From positions 1,240,001 to 1,304,000 of the forward strand of contig OZ345360.1 in assembly GCA_977006965.1 (NCBI GenBank): a stretch of DNA of 64,000 nt. The letters are read 5' to 3'. The notes beneath the pieces were generated by a model that saw only the letters and a list, made by a program, of their open reading frames with translations, made no database searches and had not been told where the DNA came from. The stretch comes from Phymatolithon calcareum (Eukaryota > Rhodophyta > Florideophyceae > Hapalidiales). How positions within the stretch are numbered: the first letter of the stretch is position 1; each line of letters starts with the position of its first letter. The position numbers and the translations under genes are program-made. Positions 18,696 to 29,161 of the stretch are shown here, one piece after another.

Positions 18696-21612
18696 TGTAC
18701 CGCGATTTCGAGAACGACCACGAAGAGGTGTAGCTTTAATTACTAAGGCCGGTAATCCAACCAAAGTACTGGGTATGGCTACAAAAGCATTCCAGGTCGT
18801 GGTTGGAAATGTGATGGACGTTGCGGTGTCGGTTGTCTACATATCTCCTCTTGCGAGTCGAGAGCAGTACGACAAGTGTTTGGAATTCATCCACCGTCAT
18901 TGCAGGGGGAAGGCGGTAATCATGGGTGACCTGAACGCAAGACATAGGCACTGGGATCGCACAGGAAACTGGAGAGGGAACAAGATTGTTTCGTGGGCCG
19001 CAAAATTCAACTGGAGAATAAGGACGACAACAAGACCAACATTTGTCCCCAACCATGGCAAGAGCAACATCGATATCTTCATGACAAAGTCCTTAGAAGG
19101 AGAGGTACCCGAACTGTTGCATGGTATGTGGGAGGGTGTCACAGAACACATTCATGTAGCAATGAGGGTACTGAACTACAGGATTATAACCCCTCGAAGA
19201 AAGAAAGTTATCTCAAAAGCTGCCAGGCAAAGCTTGACAAGAACAACTAAGGCCAGAGAAGAAATGTCGAAGTGGGTACCGGGCATGATAGAGCAGCTGC
19301 GTACCTGTACTGACAAACGGGAGTTGAACGACTGCTATGATATTTTTCTGGAAAAGCTGATGGAGTCGTGGACATCGTCTAAGCCGAGGCCCCGGAGATT
19401 TAAAAGTTTTTGGAACAAGGAGCTCGACAATCTGGCCAAGAAACGAACCCGGCAGTATAAGATTTACAGGAGAACAGGCCTCGAAAGTGACAAAGAAGCT
19501 CTCCGAGAGGTGAAAATGCTGTTAAAGAAGAAGGTGAGAAAAGCCAAATGCGACCAATTTGAAAGATATCTTCAGGAGGTTGAGAAAATGGGGCCGAGCG
19601 AGGCGGCGAACACCACAAGCAAGATCATGAAGTCAAAATCCCGAAGGAAAGGAGCAAACAAAGCTCTCGGGGCTCCTGTGCACCCAAGCAAATTCTCAGC
19701 ACACATCTCAAGTGTGTGTAAGGCGGAAGAGGACTGGAATCTGCCGTTGCGTACTTTTGCACTCAATAGGGCAATGAAGCGGCACATCGCAAGAGCATTG
19801 AACAGGGCACCGAAGGGGAAGGCGGTAGGTCCAGACGGAATTGCAGTCGAAATGTTGCACGAGAACAAAGAAGCGGGGCTCGAAATAATGCTAGCATTAT
19901 GGGAAACATGCGGGAGACTCAAATGTCTTCCTCGGGCATGGCGCCAAGCAACTCTGATTCCCTTATACAAGAAAGGCCCAGCTCATGTCGCAGCAAACTA
20001 CAGGCCCATATCTCTTCTAAGTCAAGCAAGGAAAATCATTGACTCAGCTCTAGATGCATACATACGCGAGAACTACTGCTTCAATAAGGTTCAGCTGGGT
20101 TTTCGGAAAGACAGAAGCACATATCTCGCTATACTACACGCAAACAGTACAATGAAAAAGGGTCATCCGTTCATGGCAGTTCTCGACCTATCCGCGGCAT
20201 ACGATAGTGTGCCAAGGGATATACTTATGAAGAGGCTGACGGAGAAACTTCCTGAAGAGATAACAAGGATGGTTGCGTACCTGTTAAAACCATCGTGGGT
20301 CACATCAGCTGGAGGCGAGACAGAAACGTGGTGTATCATCGACCGAGGAGTGCCTCAAGGTTCCCCGCTTAGTCCATGCCTATACAATATATTCATGGAC
20401 ACATTCGCAGAAGCCGTCTCCAAGACAGACGGAAACGTCTCAGACAGCCCAGTGCAATTGTTCGCAGATGATGTTCAGCTTCAAGCGAAGACAGGACGAG
20501 GAATGCAGAAATTTCTTGATATAGCGACCATTTGGGCAAGCGAAAATGGCATGAAATGGAACACAAAACCAGGAAAAAGCGAAGTTTTTAAGTACAAATG
20601 GCTTCAGAAGCACACTTTTTACTTTGCGGGACGAGAAATATATCAAGCCTGGAGACTCTCGTATCTTGGGGTAAGCATGAATAACAAGGGTGTTACGGAT
20701 GACACGGCCATGGCCAGAGTTCGAAATGCTGCAGGATGCATACATAAGCTTCGGGAGCTTGGAGTGAATGTTCGAGGATTCAAACCGGAGACATGCATCA
20801 GGATCTTTAAGTTGCTAATAATCCCGAAATGGGAGTATGCGTTACACGTTACTCCAATGACAAATCGATTGCTCTCGGCAATCGAGTCAGCAGAGGGCTT
20901 GTTCTACAAGAATGTTTTCGGAAAGTATGCCGAACACCGCCGGGACCGAATGCGAGTGTTGTGCCGACTGGGACCACCAAAGATGAGGAGACGTTATCAA
21001 CCAGAAAGGCTTGCATTAAGCCTGGTAAGACACAAAAAGCGCCTTGAAGAAACAGAAGAGTACATTGGAAGAGATGAGGACGCAAAGGAAGCAATGAAGG
21101 ATATTGAATATCTCAAGATTTATGAAGACCTGCGACAAGCCCTTCAGAAAGCCCAGGAGGGATCTGTCACGAAGAGGAGGAGGAGAGAAGAAACAATTAA
21201 GGTATGGGAAAAGGAAGAAGAAGAAAGATCAATGAAGATTCATATTGAAGGCAAGCTACCAGGGATCCTTTACATAGGAGAAAGAAAACACGTTTAAGGT
21301 GCCTAAGGTTGACATTCAACCGAGCATCCCTTTGGAGGAAATCAGTATTGGGTGCCTACTTTGGGATGACCGCGGTGATCGAACTAGTCCCCTTACAACG
21401 TACCCTATCATCTTCGAAAATGAGTACAGAAATTGAGTTTGAGTGCAAGAGAGTCACAGGAGCTCTTGTTGGGAGAGAATTACGAATCAAGAACGTTTTG
21501 AGTAACCAGAGGACTTTAGCTAGAAGATTTTCGCAAGAGCTGCCCCTTTACTCCAAGGTGAGGGTTTAGGAGCTCTCAAAATAAAATCATCAAATATCCC
21601 TGTACCGCGATT
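18696..21612 (+). mobile_element. LINE (non-LTR retrotransposon), 5'-truncated, with target duplications
   Basis: Body 18708-21600 flanked by the 12-bp duplication TGTACCGCGATT at 18696-18707 and 21601-21612. The 3' end is ...AAAATCATCAAATATCCC with no long poly(A). The 5' end starts inside the endonuclease coding region, as expected of a truncated insertion. Seven other partial copies lie in the window. Confidence 0.9.
18709..21297 (+). CDS. LINE ORF2: endonuclease (partial) and reverse transcriptase
   Basis: Open from the first codon after the target duplication to TAA 21297; the first ATG (18775) is internal, not a native start. It holds the C-terminal half of an APE-type endonuclease (MGDLNARHRHWD, then SNIDIF), a reverse transcriptase with PKGKAVGPDGI, ANYRPISLLS, LDLSAAYDSV, GVPQGSPLSP and the FADD catalytic box, then a C-terminal domain rich in charged residues. 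No frameshift or stop in 863 codons, so this copy is young, but without the N-terminal endonuclease and any ORF1 it is unlikely to be autonomous. Confidence 0.92.
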   Translation, partial: RERPRRGVALITKAGNPTKVLGMATKAFQVVVGNVMDVAVSVVYISPLASREQYDKCLEFIHRHCRGKAVIMGDLNARHRHWDRTGNWRGNKIVSWAAKFNWRIRTTTRPTFVPNHGKSNIDIFMTKSLEGEVPELLHGMWEGVTEHIHVAMRVLNYRIITPRRKKVISKAARQSLTRTTKAREEMSKWVPGMIEQLRTCTDKRELNDCYDIFLEKLMESWTSSKPRPRRFKSFWNKELDNLAKKRTRQYKIYRRTGLESDKEALREVKMLLKKKVRKAKCDQFERYLQEVEKMGPSEAANTTSKIMKSKSRRKGANKALGAPVHPSKFSAHISSVCKAEEDWNLPLRTFALNRAMKRHIARALNRAPKGKAVGPDGIAVEMLHENKEAGLEIMLALWETCGRLKCLPRAWRQATLIPLYKKGPAHVAANYRPISLLSQARKIIDSALDAYIRENYCFNKVQLGFRKDRSTYLAILHANSTMKKGHPFMAVLDLSAAYDSVPRDILMKRLTEKLPEEITRMVAYLLKPSWVTSAGGETETWCIIDRGVPQGSPLSPCLYNIFMDTFAEAVSKTDGNVSDSPVQLFADDVQLQAKTGRGMQKFLDIATIWASENGMKWNTKPGKSEVFKYKWLQKHTFYFAGREIYQAWRLSYLGVSMNNKGVTDDTAMARVRNAAGCIHKLRELGVNVRGFKPETCIRIFKLLIIPKWEYALHVTPMTNRLLSAIESAEGLFYKNVFGKYAEHRRDRMRVLCRLGPPKMRRRYQPERLALSLVRHKKRLEETEEYIGRDEDAKEAMKDIEYLKIYEDLRQALQKAQEGSVTKRRRREETIKVWEKEEEERSMKIHIEGKLPGILYIGERKHV

Positions 21613-22644
21613 GAACCTCTGTAGATTCCTTGCGTTTCTTAATCAAACGATTAGCCATACTCAGTGATCCAGTTGATACACTTCCAGTAGGCGATCCACT
21701 ATCGTCAGCACGCAGCACGCTTTCACAGGCAGTTTTCTCTTCTTGTATCATCTCCACATATGTATTTTTGGCTCCGCTATGAGAGATAGATGCGCTGGAA
21801 TACCCTTAACACAAAACGTGGATCAGCAACTGTAGTACGTATTATGAGTTGCGGAAACCCCTACTAGCGTGGACCTCTGCCGACTTCGAGGCACCGTAAG
21901 GGTTTCACCTTAATAAGGTACCCTTACGGTGCCACGCATCTCCATTGTCATCTCTGCATTCGGGAATATGAGTACGCAATAACTGCAGTAAGGGAACTCT
22001 GTTGCAATAGAGCTGTTATTGCAGTTTATTGCGACTTACTGCAATAGCAGTAGAATTGGTGCCACCCCTGCCGGTGAGATCGACAAGTGTGGAGGTGCTC
22101 ATTGGAGGGAACATTCAAAATGACCACTTGATGGTAAGCGTTCTATGTCTTCTTGAGATGAAGAGAAGGTGCGGAGGTAGCGACACTTTCGCGTGCGGTA
22201 TAGGTCGTTTTTTCGACTTTTCCAAATCCTCTGCGGCCTCCAGTATCTTGTTTCTTTGGTATTTCTTGATGTTTGTCGTAGCTGTCGTTTCGTTTGCAGC
22301 TTCGCACAGGAAGCCATTCACTCTCGCGTGGACAATATCTCTCTCCGCTTCTAAATGTTCCTTGTCCGCTATCTCTGTTGTTGGACCAGATATCAGCGCA
22401 TCGCGTCTTCTTATCAATCTCTGCACAAAGCGTCTTGCAAGGACGTCTCTTCTTCCCTGGGTTGGAGAATGCGACACATGGCCCTGCACCTGTCCAAGCT
22501 TCTTTTGCCTGGTTTTCCAAGGATTTGCCCGAAGAACATAGATTCAACTTTCCTAACTTCCGAGGCCACCTTCGCGGCTGCATGTGTTAAAACATTTTCT
22601 TGTTCGTGCTTCTTTCCTTGTTCCTTTGCATCCATAGACAGAAT

Positions 22645-22760
22645 CCAGCCAAAACCTCTTGGCCCTAGGAAAGTTGCCCCAAGCGTCAGCAGATGCGTTG
22701 GTAGCTTTTAAATAAAAATCTACCTTTCCTCTTCTTCTTCTTCTTTAACACTTGCAGGCT
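22645..22760. repeat. Right inverted copy of the Z boundary sequence
   Basis: Reverse complement of 17916-18030, ending in a (CTT)n tract and then the CTTTAACACTTGCAGGCTG sequence, which begins the inverted X module. Repeated again at about 31892-32007. Confidence 0.7.
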
Positions 22761-22806
22761 GTACTTATAAAGTTTGTATTCCTTGCCTACAGTGTATGGT
22801 TATGGT

Positions 22807-23607
22807 TTTATGGTACTGGGATATTTGATGATTTTATTTTCGAGAGCTCCCAAAGCCTCACCTTGGAGTAACGGGGCAGCTCTTGCATAATCTCTACGCT
22901 ATAGTCATCTGGCTGCTCAAAACGTTCTTGATTCGTAATTCTCTCCCAACAAGAGCTCCGGTAAGTCTCTTGCACTCAAACTCAATTTCTGTACTCATCT
23001 TCGATGACGCTAGAGTATGTTGTAAGGCGACTAGTTCGACCACCGCGGTAATCCCACAGTACGCACCCAACACTGATTTCCTCCAAAGGGGTGCTCGGTT
23101 GAATGTCAACCTTAGGCACCTTAAACGTGTTTTCTTTCTCCTATGTAAAGGATCCCTGGTAGCTTGCCTTCAATAGGAATCTTCATTGACCTGCCTTCTT
23201 CTTCCTTTTCCCATACCTTAATTGTTTCTTCTCTCCTCGTCTTCTTCGTGACAGATCCCTCCTGGGATTTCTGAAGGGCTTGTCGCAAGTCTTCATACAT
23301 CTTGAGATATTCAATATCCTTCATTGCTTCCTTTACGTCCTCATCTCTTCCAACGTACTCTTCTGTTTCTTCAAGGCGCTTTTTGTGCCTTACCAGGCTT
23401 AATGCAAACCTTTCTGCTTGATGACGTCTCCTCATCTTTGGTGGTCCCAGTCGGCACAGAACTCGCATTCGGTCCCGGCGGTGTTCGGCATACTTTCCGA
23501 AAACATTTTTGTAGAACAAGCCCTCTGCCGACTCGATTGCCGAGAGCAATCGATTTGTCATTGGAGTAACGTGTAACGCATACTCCCATTTCGGGTTTAT
23601 GGTACTG
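22807..23607 (-). mobile_element. LINE fragment inserted after a segmental duplication
   Basis: Body 22819-23595 (777 bp, minus strand) between two copies of TTTATGGTACTG (22807-22818 and 23596-23607). It encodes the C-terminal part of ORF2 (from PKWEYALHVTP to the end) plus the 3' UTR. The duplicate of this region at about 32050-32065 carries one copy of TTTATGGTACTG and no LINE, so the insertion is directly documented by an empty site. Confidence 0.92.
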
Positions 23608-24519
23608 CAGTACCTCGGACCTTCTGGCATGGGGGAAAGAGGAAGTGAGACTGATCGCCATTGGTTTGGGAACCATTTTGCTACTCACGATAAATCGGAA
23701 TCCGTGTGCAACCAATCGCCCTGAAGCGGCGATCTTCTCTAGTCAATTAAGAGGCCTTAATATGGACTTTTCATATCGATACGAATCAATGCGCATTGAA
23801 AACTTTGGAAAACCTACAGGGAAAAATGCAAGTAAGTTCCAGCTCATCAACCATCTCGTGAGTCGAACCCACTACCCTACAGATATCGCTCTGCTCGGGG
23901 GAGGGGGGGGGTCTTTTAGCCGTTGTATCACCCAGGTGGAATGGGGAATCATGCGACGACCACAGAGAGAGAAATTGTTTTCTCTGGTACAGGAACGAGA
24001 AATTTTTTGCCTAGACGAAGGGACGTGGCGACGCTATAGACCACTCCGGTAAGTAAATGCACATAGTTGCTTCTGGTGGAATCGTGTAATGACGAGCGGC
24101 AGGAGGAGAAGAGGCGTGCTTACAATTAGAGAGTAGGATTAACGCCCTGCCGTAATCGAAGTAGAGGAAAAATAAAAAGCAGTGCTTGGTAGCCCCATAG
24201 GGGAATTATCATTCATTATATTATTTAAGTATACGTAATTTGATCTTTTTCTTTCATGGGGACTTTTACTGAAATGTACACGCAGGATAAACGCGACAAG
24301 TTGCAACTTCACGCGTTTATTTTTCAACGATGATATTCGGACCACTTATCAGTATCTAGAAATGTAAGTACCTCGGTAGGTTTCACACGGAACAGATGTG
24401 AAGAAGAAGATTTATCAATAATTGAAGACATCTCATGACGGCTGTGTTACAGGAACAACAAAATCTATTTCTATGCGCGCCCCAAAAGAATATCTACATC
24501 CGAAGATCATAGTTAAATT

Positions 24520-25209
24520 TCAAACCGAGGATGACTGATGAAAGCTTTTGCGCGATACACTGGGAGCCATTCCAGAAATGACTTTGATGCTGGTTCGGGA
24601 GGCTGGCTCGGCTTGGCGCCTCTTCCTCTTAATATCGGCCAAAGCAACAGCCAGTTGGCTCATTGCATCTCGACCTTTGGAATGTGCGGAAATAAACCTT
24701 GAAATTAATACATTTCTCTGCATTGCGCTGCGGCGACGAAGACTACCATGACCTGTTCGGATTGAGGTACAACGACGAAGACGACGGTGCGACTTGCGGC
24801 CCCTAAAGCGGCAATATGAGCACTTTTTGGATCGAGAGCGAACAGGAACGGTCGAGAGCAGTTCTCGCAGCTCGTGATGAATGTGCTCTTTCATCTTCTG
24901 CACGGCCACGAGCGACTGCTTAGCATTCATGACGGATGGGTTGAGGTTCGGGCGATAAAGAGAGCAAGTGGAGGGCGCCTTAGGGTGAGTGGCTGCGACG
25001 GGCACAGGGTGACGCGAAGACAATGTTGGGTTTAGTTTGGCAAGTCCATTTTCAGAGCAAGTGGAGGGCGCCTTAGGGTGAGTGGCTCCGACGGGCACAG
25101 GGTCACGCGAAGACAATGTAGGATTTAGTTTGGCAAGCCCATTTCCAAATAATCTGAACCTGAGCCATTTTCCGTCACACTCTGTGTCGGTGTTAGGTAG
25201 GAAGCCCAT
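24520..25209 (-). CDS. ORF-198 of module X, copy 3 (two repeat units)
   Basis: 229 aa; like the 198-aa form but with the 31-residue unit (NGLAKLNPTLSS to THPKAPSTCS) present twice (25146-24961). At protein level identical to the copy at 37806-38495. It faces ORF-111 at 25373 head to head. Unknown function. Confidence 0.55.
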   Translation of the reverse strand: MGFLPNTDTECDGKWLRFRLFGNGLAKLNPTLSSRDPVPVGATHPKAPSTCSENGLAKLNPTLSSRHPVPVAATHPKAPSTCSLYRPNLNPSVMNAKQSLVAVQKMKEHIHHELRELLSTVPVRSRSKKCSYCRFRGRKSHRRLRRCTSIRTGHGSLRRRSAMQRNVLISRFISAHSKGRDAMSQLAVALADIKRKRRQAEPASRTSIKVISGMAPSVSRKSFHQSSSV

Positions 25210-25372
25210 GATCGACTGAATTGTTTACAACTGTGGGGTGAGGGAGGAAAGGGAGGCAGTGACTGCTTATAAGGGAAATTTCTCCACCCCAGTGTTCTAC
25301 TCGCACTTGTTGCCGGAGAAAGCTTTCCGAAGTGGTGAGGAGTAAAGATGTGTAACACGCAATACTAATTGC

Positions 25373-25708
25373 ATGTTCAATATACAAGGGACACGAATTT
25401 GGGATACATCGGCATGGGTTGATCTACAAAAAAGGGGGCCAATATTAAGCCGCCAAAATTGCGCTTTGCAAAACGATTCAAGTATTATACAAACAATGGG
25501 CGTTTCCGTGCAACACATCTACTTCATGGAGCATAAAGGTAGGGCATATGGTGTACAAATTTATACGCTAGCAACCAAAAAGCACAGCCGTGTCGCGTTT
25601 CTAATGGACCTGCCACGAAACAGTTGCATGGCTCGTGGTCTACTGCATAATGGCTGTTTTACGAGATGCCATGCTCTTCAGTGTCTAAATTTCCAGCTCT
25701 ACACTTGA
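25373..25708 (+). CDS. ORF-111 of module X, copy 2
   Basis: 111 aa from ATG 25373, diverging from ORF-198 copy 3 with 163 bp between the two ATGs. Cys-rich C-terminal half (CMARGLLHNGCFTRCHALQC). No family recognised. The region between the two ATGs would have to act as a bidirectional promoter. Kept open in three near-identical copies, but these are too recently duplicated to prove selection. Confidence 0.4.
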   Translation: MFNIQGTRIWDTSAWVDLQKRGPILSRQNCALQNDSSIIQTMGVSVQHIYFMEHKGRAYGVQIYTLATKKHSRVAFLMDLPRNSCMARGLLHNGCFTRCHALQCLNFQLYT

Positions 25709-25714
25709 AAAACA

Positions 25715-26405
25715 TGTACTTGAGATTACGCCAAGAAGCCAGGCCTTTCGTGCAGCCGTGCGAAACAACCTCCCATGACCTTGAACGGAAAAGATTGATT
25801 TAATGCATTTTCAAGGATGAAGAAGGTCACTTGTCACCAACTTCGGAGCTGGTAATCCGCCGAGCAATGCTGTATACGATACACAGTTGTTTCGAGGCAA
25901 GTTAATGTAAGCAATTGACGCAACATTTCAAAGCTCATAAAGGTGAACAAAAATATGCAGAACATCGTTTTGGCGCAGCATGAAGAAAAACCACACTTTC
26001 TTCTGTACTCGGGAAGCGAATCTTCTCCTATATAAGGAATTTTTTTGTCAGCACAAAGAGTAAATTTCGATTATAGACCCGAAGAACACAGTGTTACGAT
26101 GGTGTAGGAAGTAGATCCTCACCTACAACTCGCTGTCCCCGCTCACACAAAGCAACTGTAGTTATAAGACGAACAGCGTGCTCCAGATAGTACTGTTCCT
26201 TGGCAACGTTCAAAAACTGAATGGAAGGGGTGTGGAAGGTCTTATTGGACAAATTAACGGTTACGCCGAAAGTACCCTCAACGTAAGGCACCTCGAAAAA
26301 GGAGCTTGACTTCGACAAACATGATTCGTGCAGCGCCGGTATCACCCGCGTCAATTTTTGTGTTTAGTAACTCGAATTATGCCGTGAGCAGAAGTTTTGC
26401 GGTGG
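25715..26405 (-). repeat. Repeat Y, copy 2 (reverse orientation)
   Basis: Exact or near-exact reverse complement of 39664-40354. Contains the 86-codon minus frame 26354-26094 (FLNVAKEQYYLEHAV...), preceded by stops. Lies between inverted X modules together with the LINE fragment to its right. Confidence 0.7.
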
Positions 26406-27060
26406 GGGATATTTGATAATTTTATTTTGAGAGCTCCCAAAGCCTCACCTTGGAGTAACGGGCCAGCTCTTGCGATATTGTCTAAGCTAACAGGGGGGTC
26501 CCACAAGGGTCCCCTCTCAGTCCAAGCCTCTACAACATCTTCATGGATGAATTCGAAGAGCGAATGAGCCGGGCACCAAAAACCTGGGCTGAAGTTCCGG
26601 CTATCCTTTTCGCAGACGATGTTCTTCTCTCTGCGGAATCCCCCGCTGCATTGCAAGGACTATTGGATATAGCTACCCAATGAGCACAAGAGCGAGAGAT
26701 GACGTGGAACACTAAACAAGGGAAAAGCGAAGTCCTCGAATCAGAGGAAACATTGGGCAAGACATTCAAGCTCGCGAACAAGGTTCTGGCACACGTTCCG
26801 GAGGTCACATATCTTGGAGTATCTCTAGACCCCGGAGGAGTCACAGATACGCTAATGATGCAACGACTAAAGAAAGCAAGGACGGCCGTGTACGAATTGC
26901 GTACACTGGGAGTGTTCAAGAAAGGGTTAAGTATACAGAAGTGTATTCAGATATACAAGGCACTAGTACAGCCACGCTGGGAGTACGCAATGCACTTAAC
27001 GCCCTGGTCAGAAGACGTACAAAATGCCGTCAAGGAAGTAGAAGCAACATTCTGCTGTGG
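26406..27060. mobile_element. Twin-primed LINE insertion (second subfamily)
   Basis: The left 85 bp (26406-26490) are the LINE 3' end on the minus strand. From 26491 the sequence is reverse transcriptase on the plus strand (GVPQGSPLSPSLYNIF, then FADDVLLSAE, an in-frame TGA near 26681 and TYLGVSLDPGG). One end inverted relative to the other, with internal loss, is the standard signature of twin priming. Protein differs clearly from the 18709 LINE, so this is a separate subfamily. Mirrored at 39009-39663. Confidence 0.75.
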
Positions 27061-27074
27061 TCAAGTAAATGTTT

Positions 27075-27410
27075 TCAAGTGTAGAGCTGGAAATTTTGAC
27101 ACTGAAGAGCATGGCATCTCGTAAAACAGCCATTATGCAGTAGACCACGAGCCATGCAACTGTTTCGTGGCAGGTCCATTAGAAACGCGACACGGCTGTG
27201 CTTTTTGGTTGCTAGCGTATAAATTTGTACACCATATGCCCTACCTTTATGCTCCATGAAGTAGATGTGTTGCACGGAAACGCCCATTGTTTGTATAATA
27301 CCTGAATCGTTTTGCAAAGCGCAATTTTGGCGGCTTAATATTGGCCCCCTTTTTTGTAGATCAACCCATGCCGATGTATCCCAAATTTGTGTCCCTTGTA
27401 TATTGAACAT
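27075..27410 (-). CDS. ORF-111 of module X, copy 3
   Basis: 111 aa on the minus strand, head to head with ORF-198 at 27574 (163 bp apart). Differs from copy 2 at a handful of residues (Gln for Arg at the RIWD site, Gly for Ser in DSSIIQ, Gln for Leu near the end). The last change is shared with the copy at 38659, the DSSIIQ change is not. Confidence 0.4.
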   Translation of the reverse strand: MFNIQGTQIWDTSAWVDLQKRGPILSRQNCALQNDSGIIQTMGVSVQHIYFMEHKGRAYGVQIYTLATKKHSRVAFLMDLPRNSCMARGLLHNGCFTRCHALQCQNFQLYT

Positions 27411-27573
27411 GCAATTAGTATTGCGTGTTACACATCTTTACTCCTCACCACTTCGGAAAGCTTTCTCCGGCAACAAGTGCGAGTAGAACACTGGGGTGGA
27501 GAAATTTCCCTTATAAGCAGTCACTGCCTCCCTTTCCTCCCTCACCCCACAGTTGTAAACAATTCAGTCGATC

Positions 27574-28170
27574 ATGGGCTTCCTACCTAACACCGACACA
27601 GAGTGTGACGGAAAATGGCTCAGGTTCAGACTATTTGGAAATGGACTTGCCAAACTAAACCCAACATTGTCTTCGCGTCACCCTGTGCCCGTCGCAGCCA
27701 CTCACCCTAAGGCACCCTCCACTTGCTCTCTTTATCGCCCGAACCTCAACCCATCCGTCATGAATGCTAAGCAGTCGCTCGTGGCCGTGCAGAAGATGAA
27801 AGAGCACATTCATCACGAGCTGCGAGAACTGCTCTCGACCGCTCCTGTTCGCTCTCGATCTAAAAAGTGCTCATATTGCCGCTTTAGGGGCCGCAAGTCG
27901 CACCGTCGTCTTCGTCGTTGTACCTCAATCCGAACAGGTCATGGTAGTCTTCGTCGCCGCAGCGCAATGCAGAGAAATGTATTAATTTCAAGGTTTATTT
28001 CCGCACATTCCAAAGGTCGAGATGCAATGAGCCAACTGGCTGTTGCTTTGGCCGATATTAAGAGGAAGAGGCGCCAAGCCGAGCCAGCCTCCCGAACCAT
28101 CATCAAAGTCATTTCTGGAATGGCTCCCAGTGTATCGCGCAAAAGCTTTCATCAGTCATCCTCGGTTTGA
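27574..28170 (+). CDS. ORF-198 of module X, copy 4
   Basis: 198 aa, one repeat unit. Carries Ala-Pro for Val-Pro before the basic region and Cys for Arg in the RRRTSIR segment. Same TATA, pyrimidine tract and poly(A) layout as the other copies (AATAAA near 28368). Confidence 0.55.
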   Translation: MGFLPNTDTECDGKWLRFRLFGNGLAKLNPTLSSRHPVPVAATHPKAPSTCSLYRPNLNPSVMNAKQSLVAVQKMKEHIHHELRELLSTAPVRSRSKKCSYCRFRGRKSHRRLRRCTSIRTGHGSLRRRSAMQRNVLISRFISAHSKGRDAMSQLAVALADIKRKRRQAEPASRTIIKVISGMAPSVSRKSFHQSSSV

Positions 28171-28468
28171 AATTTAACTATGATCTTCGGATGTAGATAT
28201 TCTTTTGGGGCGCGCATAGAAATGGATTTTGCTGTTCCTGTAACACAGCCGTCATGAGATCTCTTCAATTATTGATAAATCTTCTTCTTCACATCTGTTC
28301 CGTGTGAAACCTACCGAGGTACTTACATTTCTAGTTGTGGATAAGTGGCTCGAATATCATCGTTGAAAAATAAATGCGTGTGAAGTTGCAACTTCACTCG
28401 TTTATTCTACAGGTACTTTTCAGTTAAAGTCCCCCATGAAAGAAAATGATTATATTACGTACATTTAC

Positions 28469-28960
28469 TTACCAGAGCGGTCTATACCGTCGCCATGTCC
28501 CTTTGTCTACGCAACAAATCACTCGTTCCTGTATCAGACCAAAAAATTTCTCTTGCTGTTGTCTTCGCATGATTCCCAATCCCACGTGGGTGATACAACG
28601 GCTAAAAGAACCCCCCCCCCCGAGCAGAGCGATATCTATAGAGTTGTGGGTTCGACTCGCGAGATGGTTGATCAGCTGGCATTTCCTTGCATTTTTCCCT
28701 GTAGGTTTTCCAAAGTTTTCAATGCGCATTGATTCGTATCGATATGAAAAGTCCATGTTCCGGCCCCATAATTGACTGGAGAAGATCGCCGCTTCAGGGC
28801 GATTGGTTGGACACGGATTCCGCCTTGTCGTGGTGTCTTGTAATGTTCATCATCTGAGTAGCAAATTGGTTCCAAACCGAACTACCTCTTCAGAAGATAA
28901 TTGTCGTAAAAGATAGTCGTAAGTAATGTAGCGATTACTTCTTACCAAGTCACACATTGT
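28469..28960 (-). other. Convergent antisense unit of module X, copy 4
   Basis: Minus-strand 95-aa frame (28756-28469, MDFSYRYESMRIEN...) and remains of the MCDLVRS frame upstream. The poly-C run here (about 28610-28621 on plus) differs in length from other copies. Confidence 0.3.
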
Positions 28961-29161
28961 GCGCACTCTCGCAGAAAGGAAAGAAAGAGGACTTCCGTAC
29001 AATAGACTCCAATGTCATCATACAAATCCACCGGGGACTGTAAGGAATACAACATAACTCTTTCTTGCATCTTACACTCGGGTTGTGACCAACAACTTGA
29101 ACCGAAAACAAACGTGCACAACGCAATTGGGAACCTGAGAACACACTATATCATTTGCCTC

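Larger units (their letters stand above)
18451..21787 (-). pseudogene. hAT transposase C-terminal fragment, interrupted by LINE
   Basis: Minus-strand frame from about 21787 through MIQEEKTACES... to SRYM at the LINE junction, resuming as GCDFIVGSVAELERLWSIAK and ending at 18451 after FEPVIFLKVNQAYW. The ERLxSIA...LTxxR...FEPVIFLKxN pattern is the hAT C-terminal dimerisation region. The catalytic core is absent. The frame is continuous if the LINE and one 12-bp target duplication are removed, which shows the LINE inserted later. Confidence 0.8.
18303..22070 (-). mobile_element. hAT transposon remnant carrying a nested LINE
   Basis: Perfect 15-bp terminal inverted repeats (CAGGGGTGGCACCAA) at 18303 and 22070, flanked by 8-bp target duplications CCGATGAG (18295-18302) and CCGGTGAG (22071-22078), one mismatch. 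Without the LINE and one of its target copies the element is 863 bp. It keeps only the C-terminal part of a hAT transposase on the minus strand, so it is an internally deleted, non-autonomous copy. A 14-bp stem (GGCACCGTAAGGGT, 21890-21903, with 21920-21933) lies near the right end. Confidence 0.85.
18162..22635 (-). pseudogene. Unknown gene Z, split by a hAT insertion
   Basis: The minus strand reads from ATG 22635 (MDAKEQGKKHEQEN...) as a Lys/Glu-rich, mostly helical protein, with a frame change near 22440 and a stop at 22115-22117. Beyond that the frame runs through VDL into the hAT insertion at 22070. Removing the hAT element and one 8-bp duplication joins it in frame to IGQCGKDAIEDVINGLAK and on to a stop at 18162. 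So the hAT landed in a coding-like sequence. Unknown family. The right half is duplicated at 31322-31882. Confidence 0.5.

Noticed and set aside
22029-22541. 170-aa plus-strand ORF inside Z (also 31276-31788)
   Set aside because: It is the antisense of the Lys/Glu-rich Z frame, which joins in frame across the hAT; the plus ORF crosses the hAT end and so cannot be the original gene.
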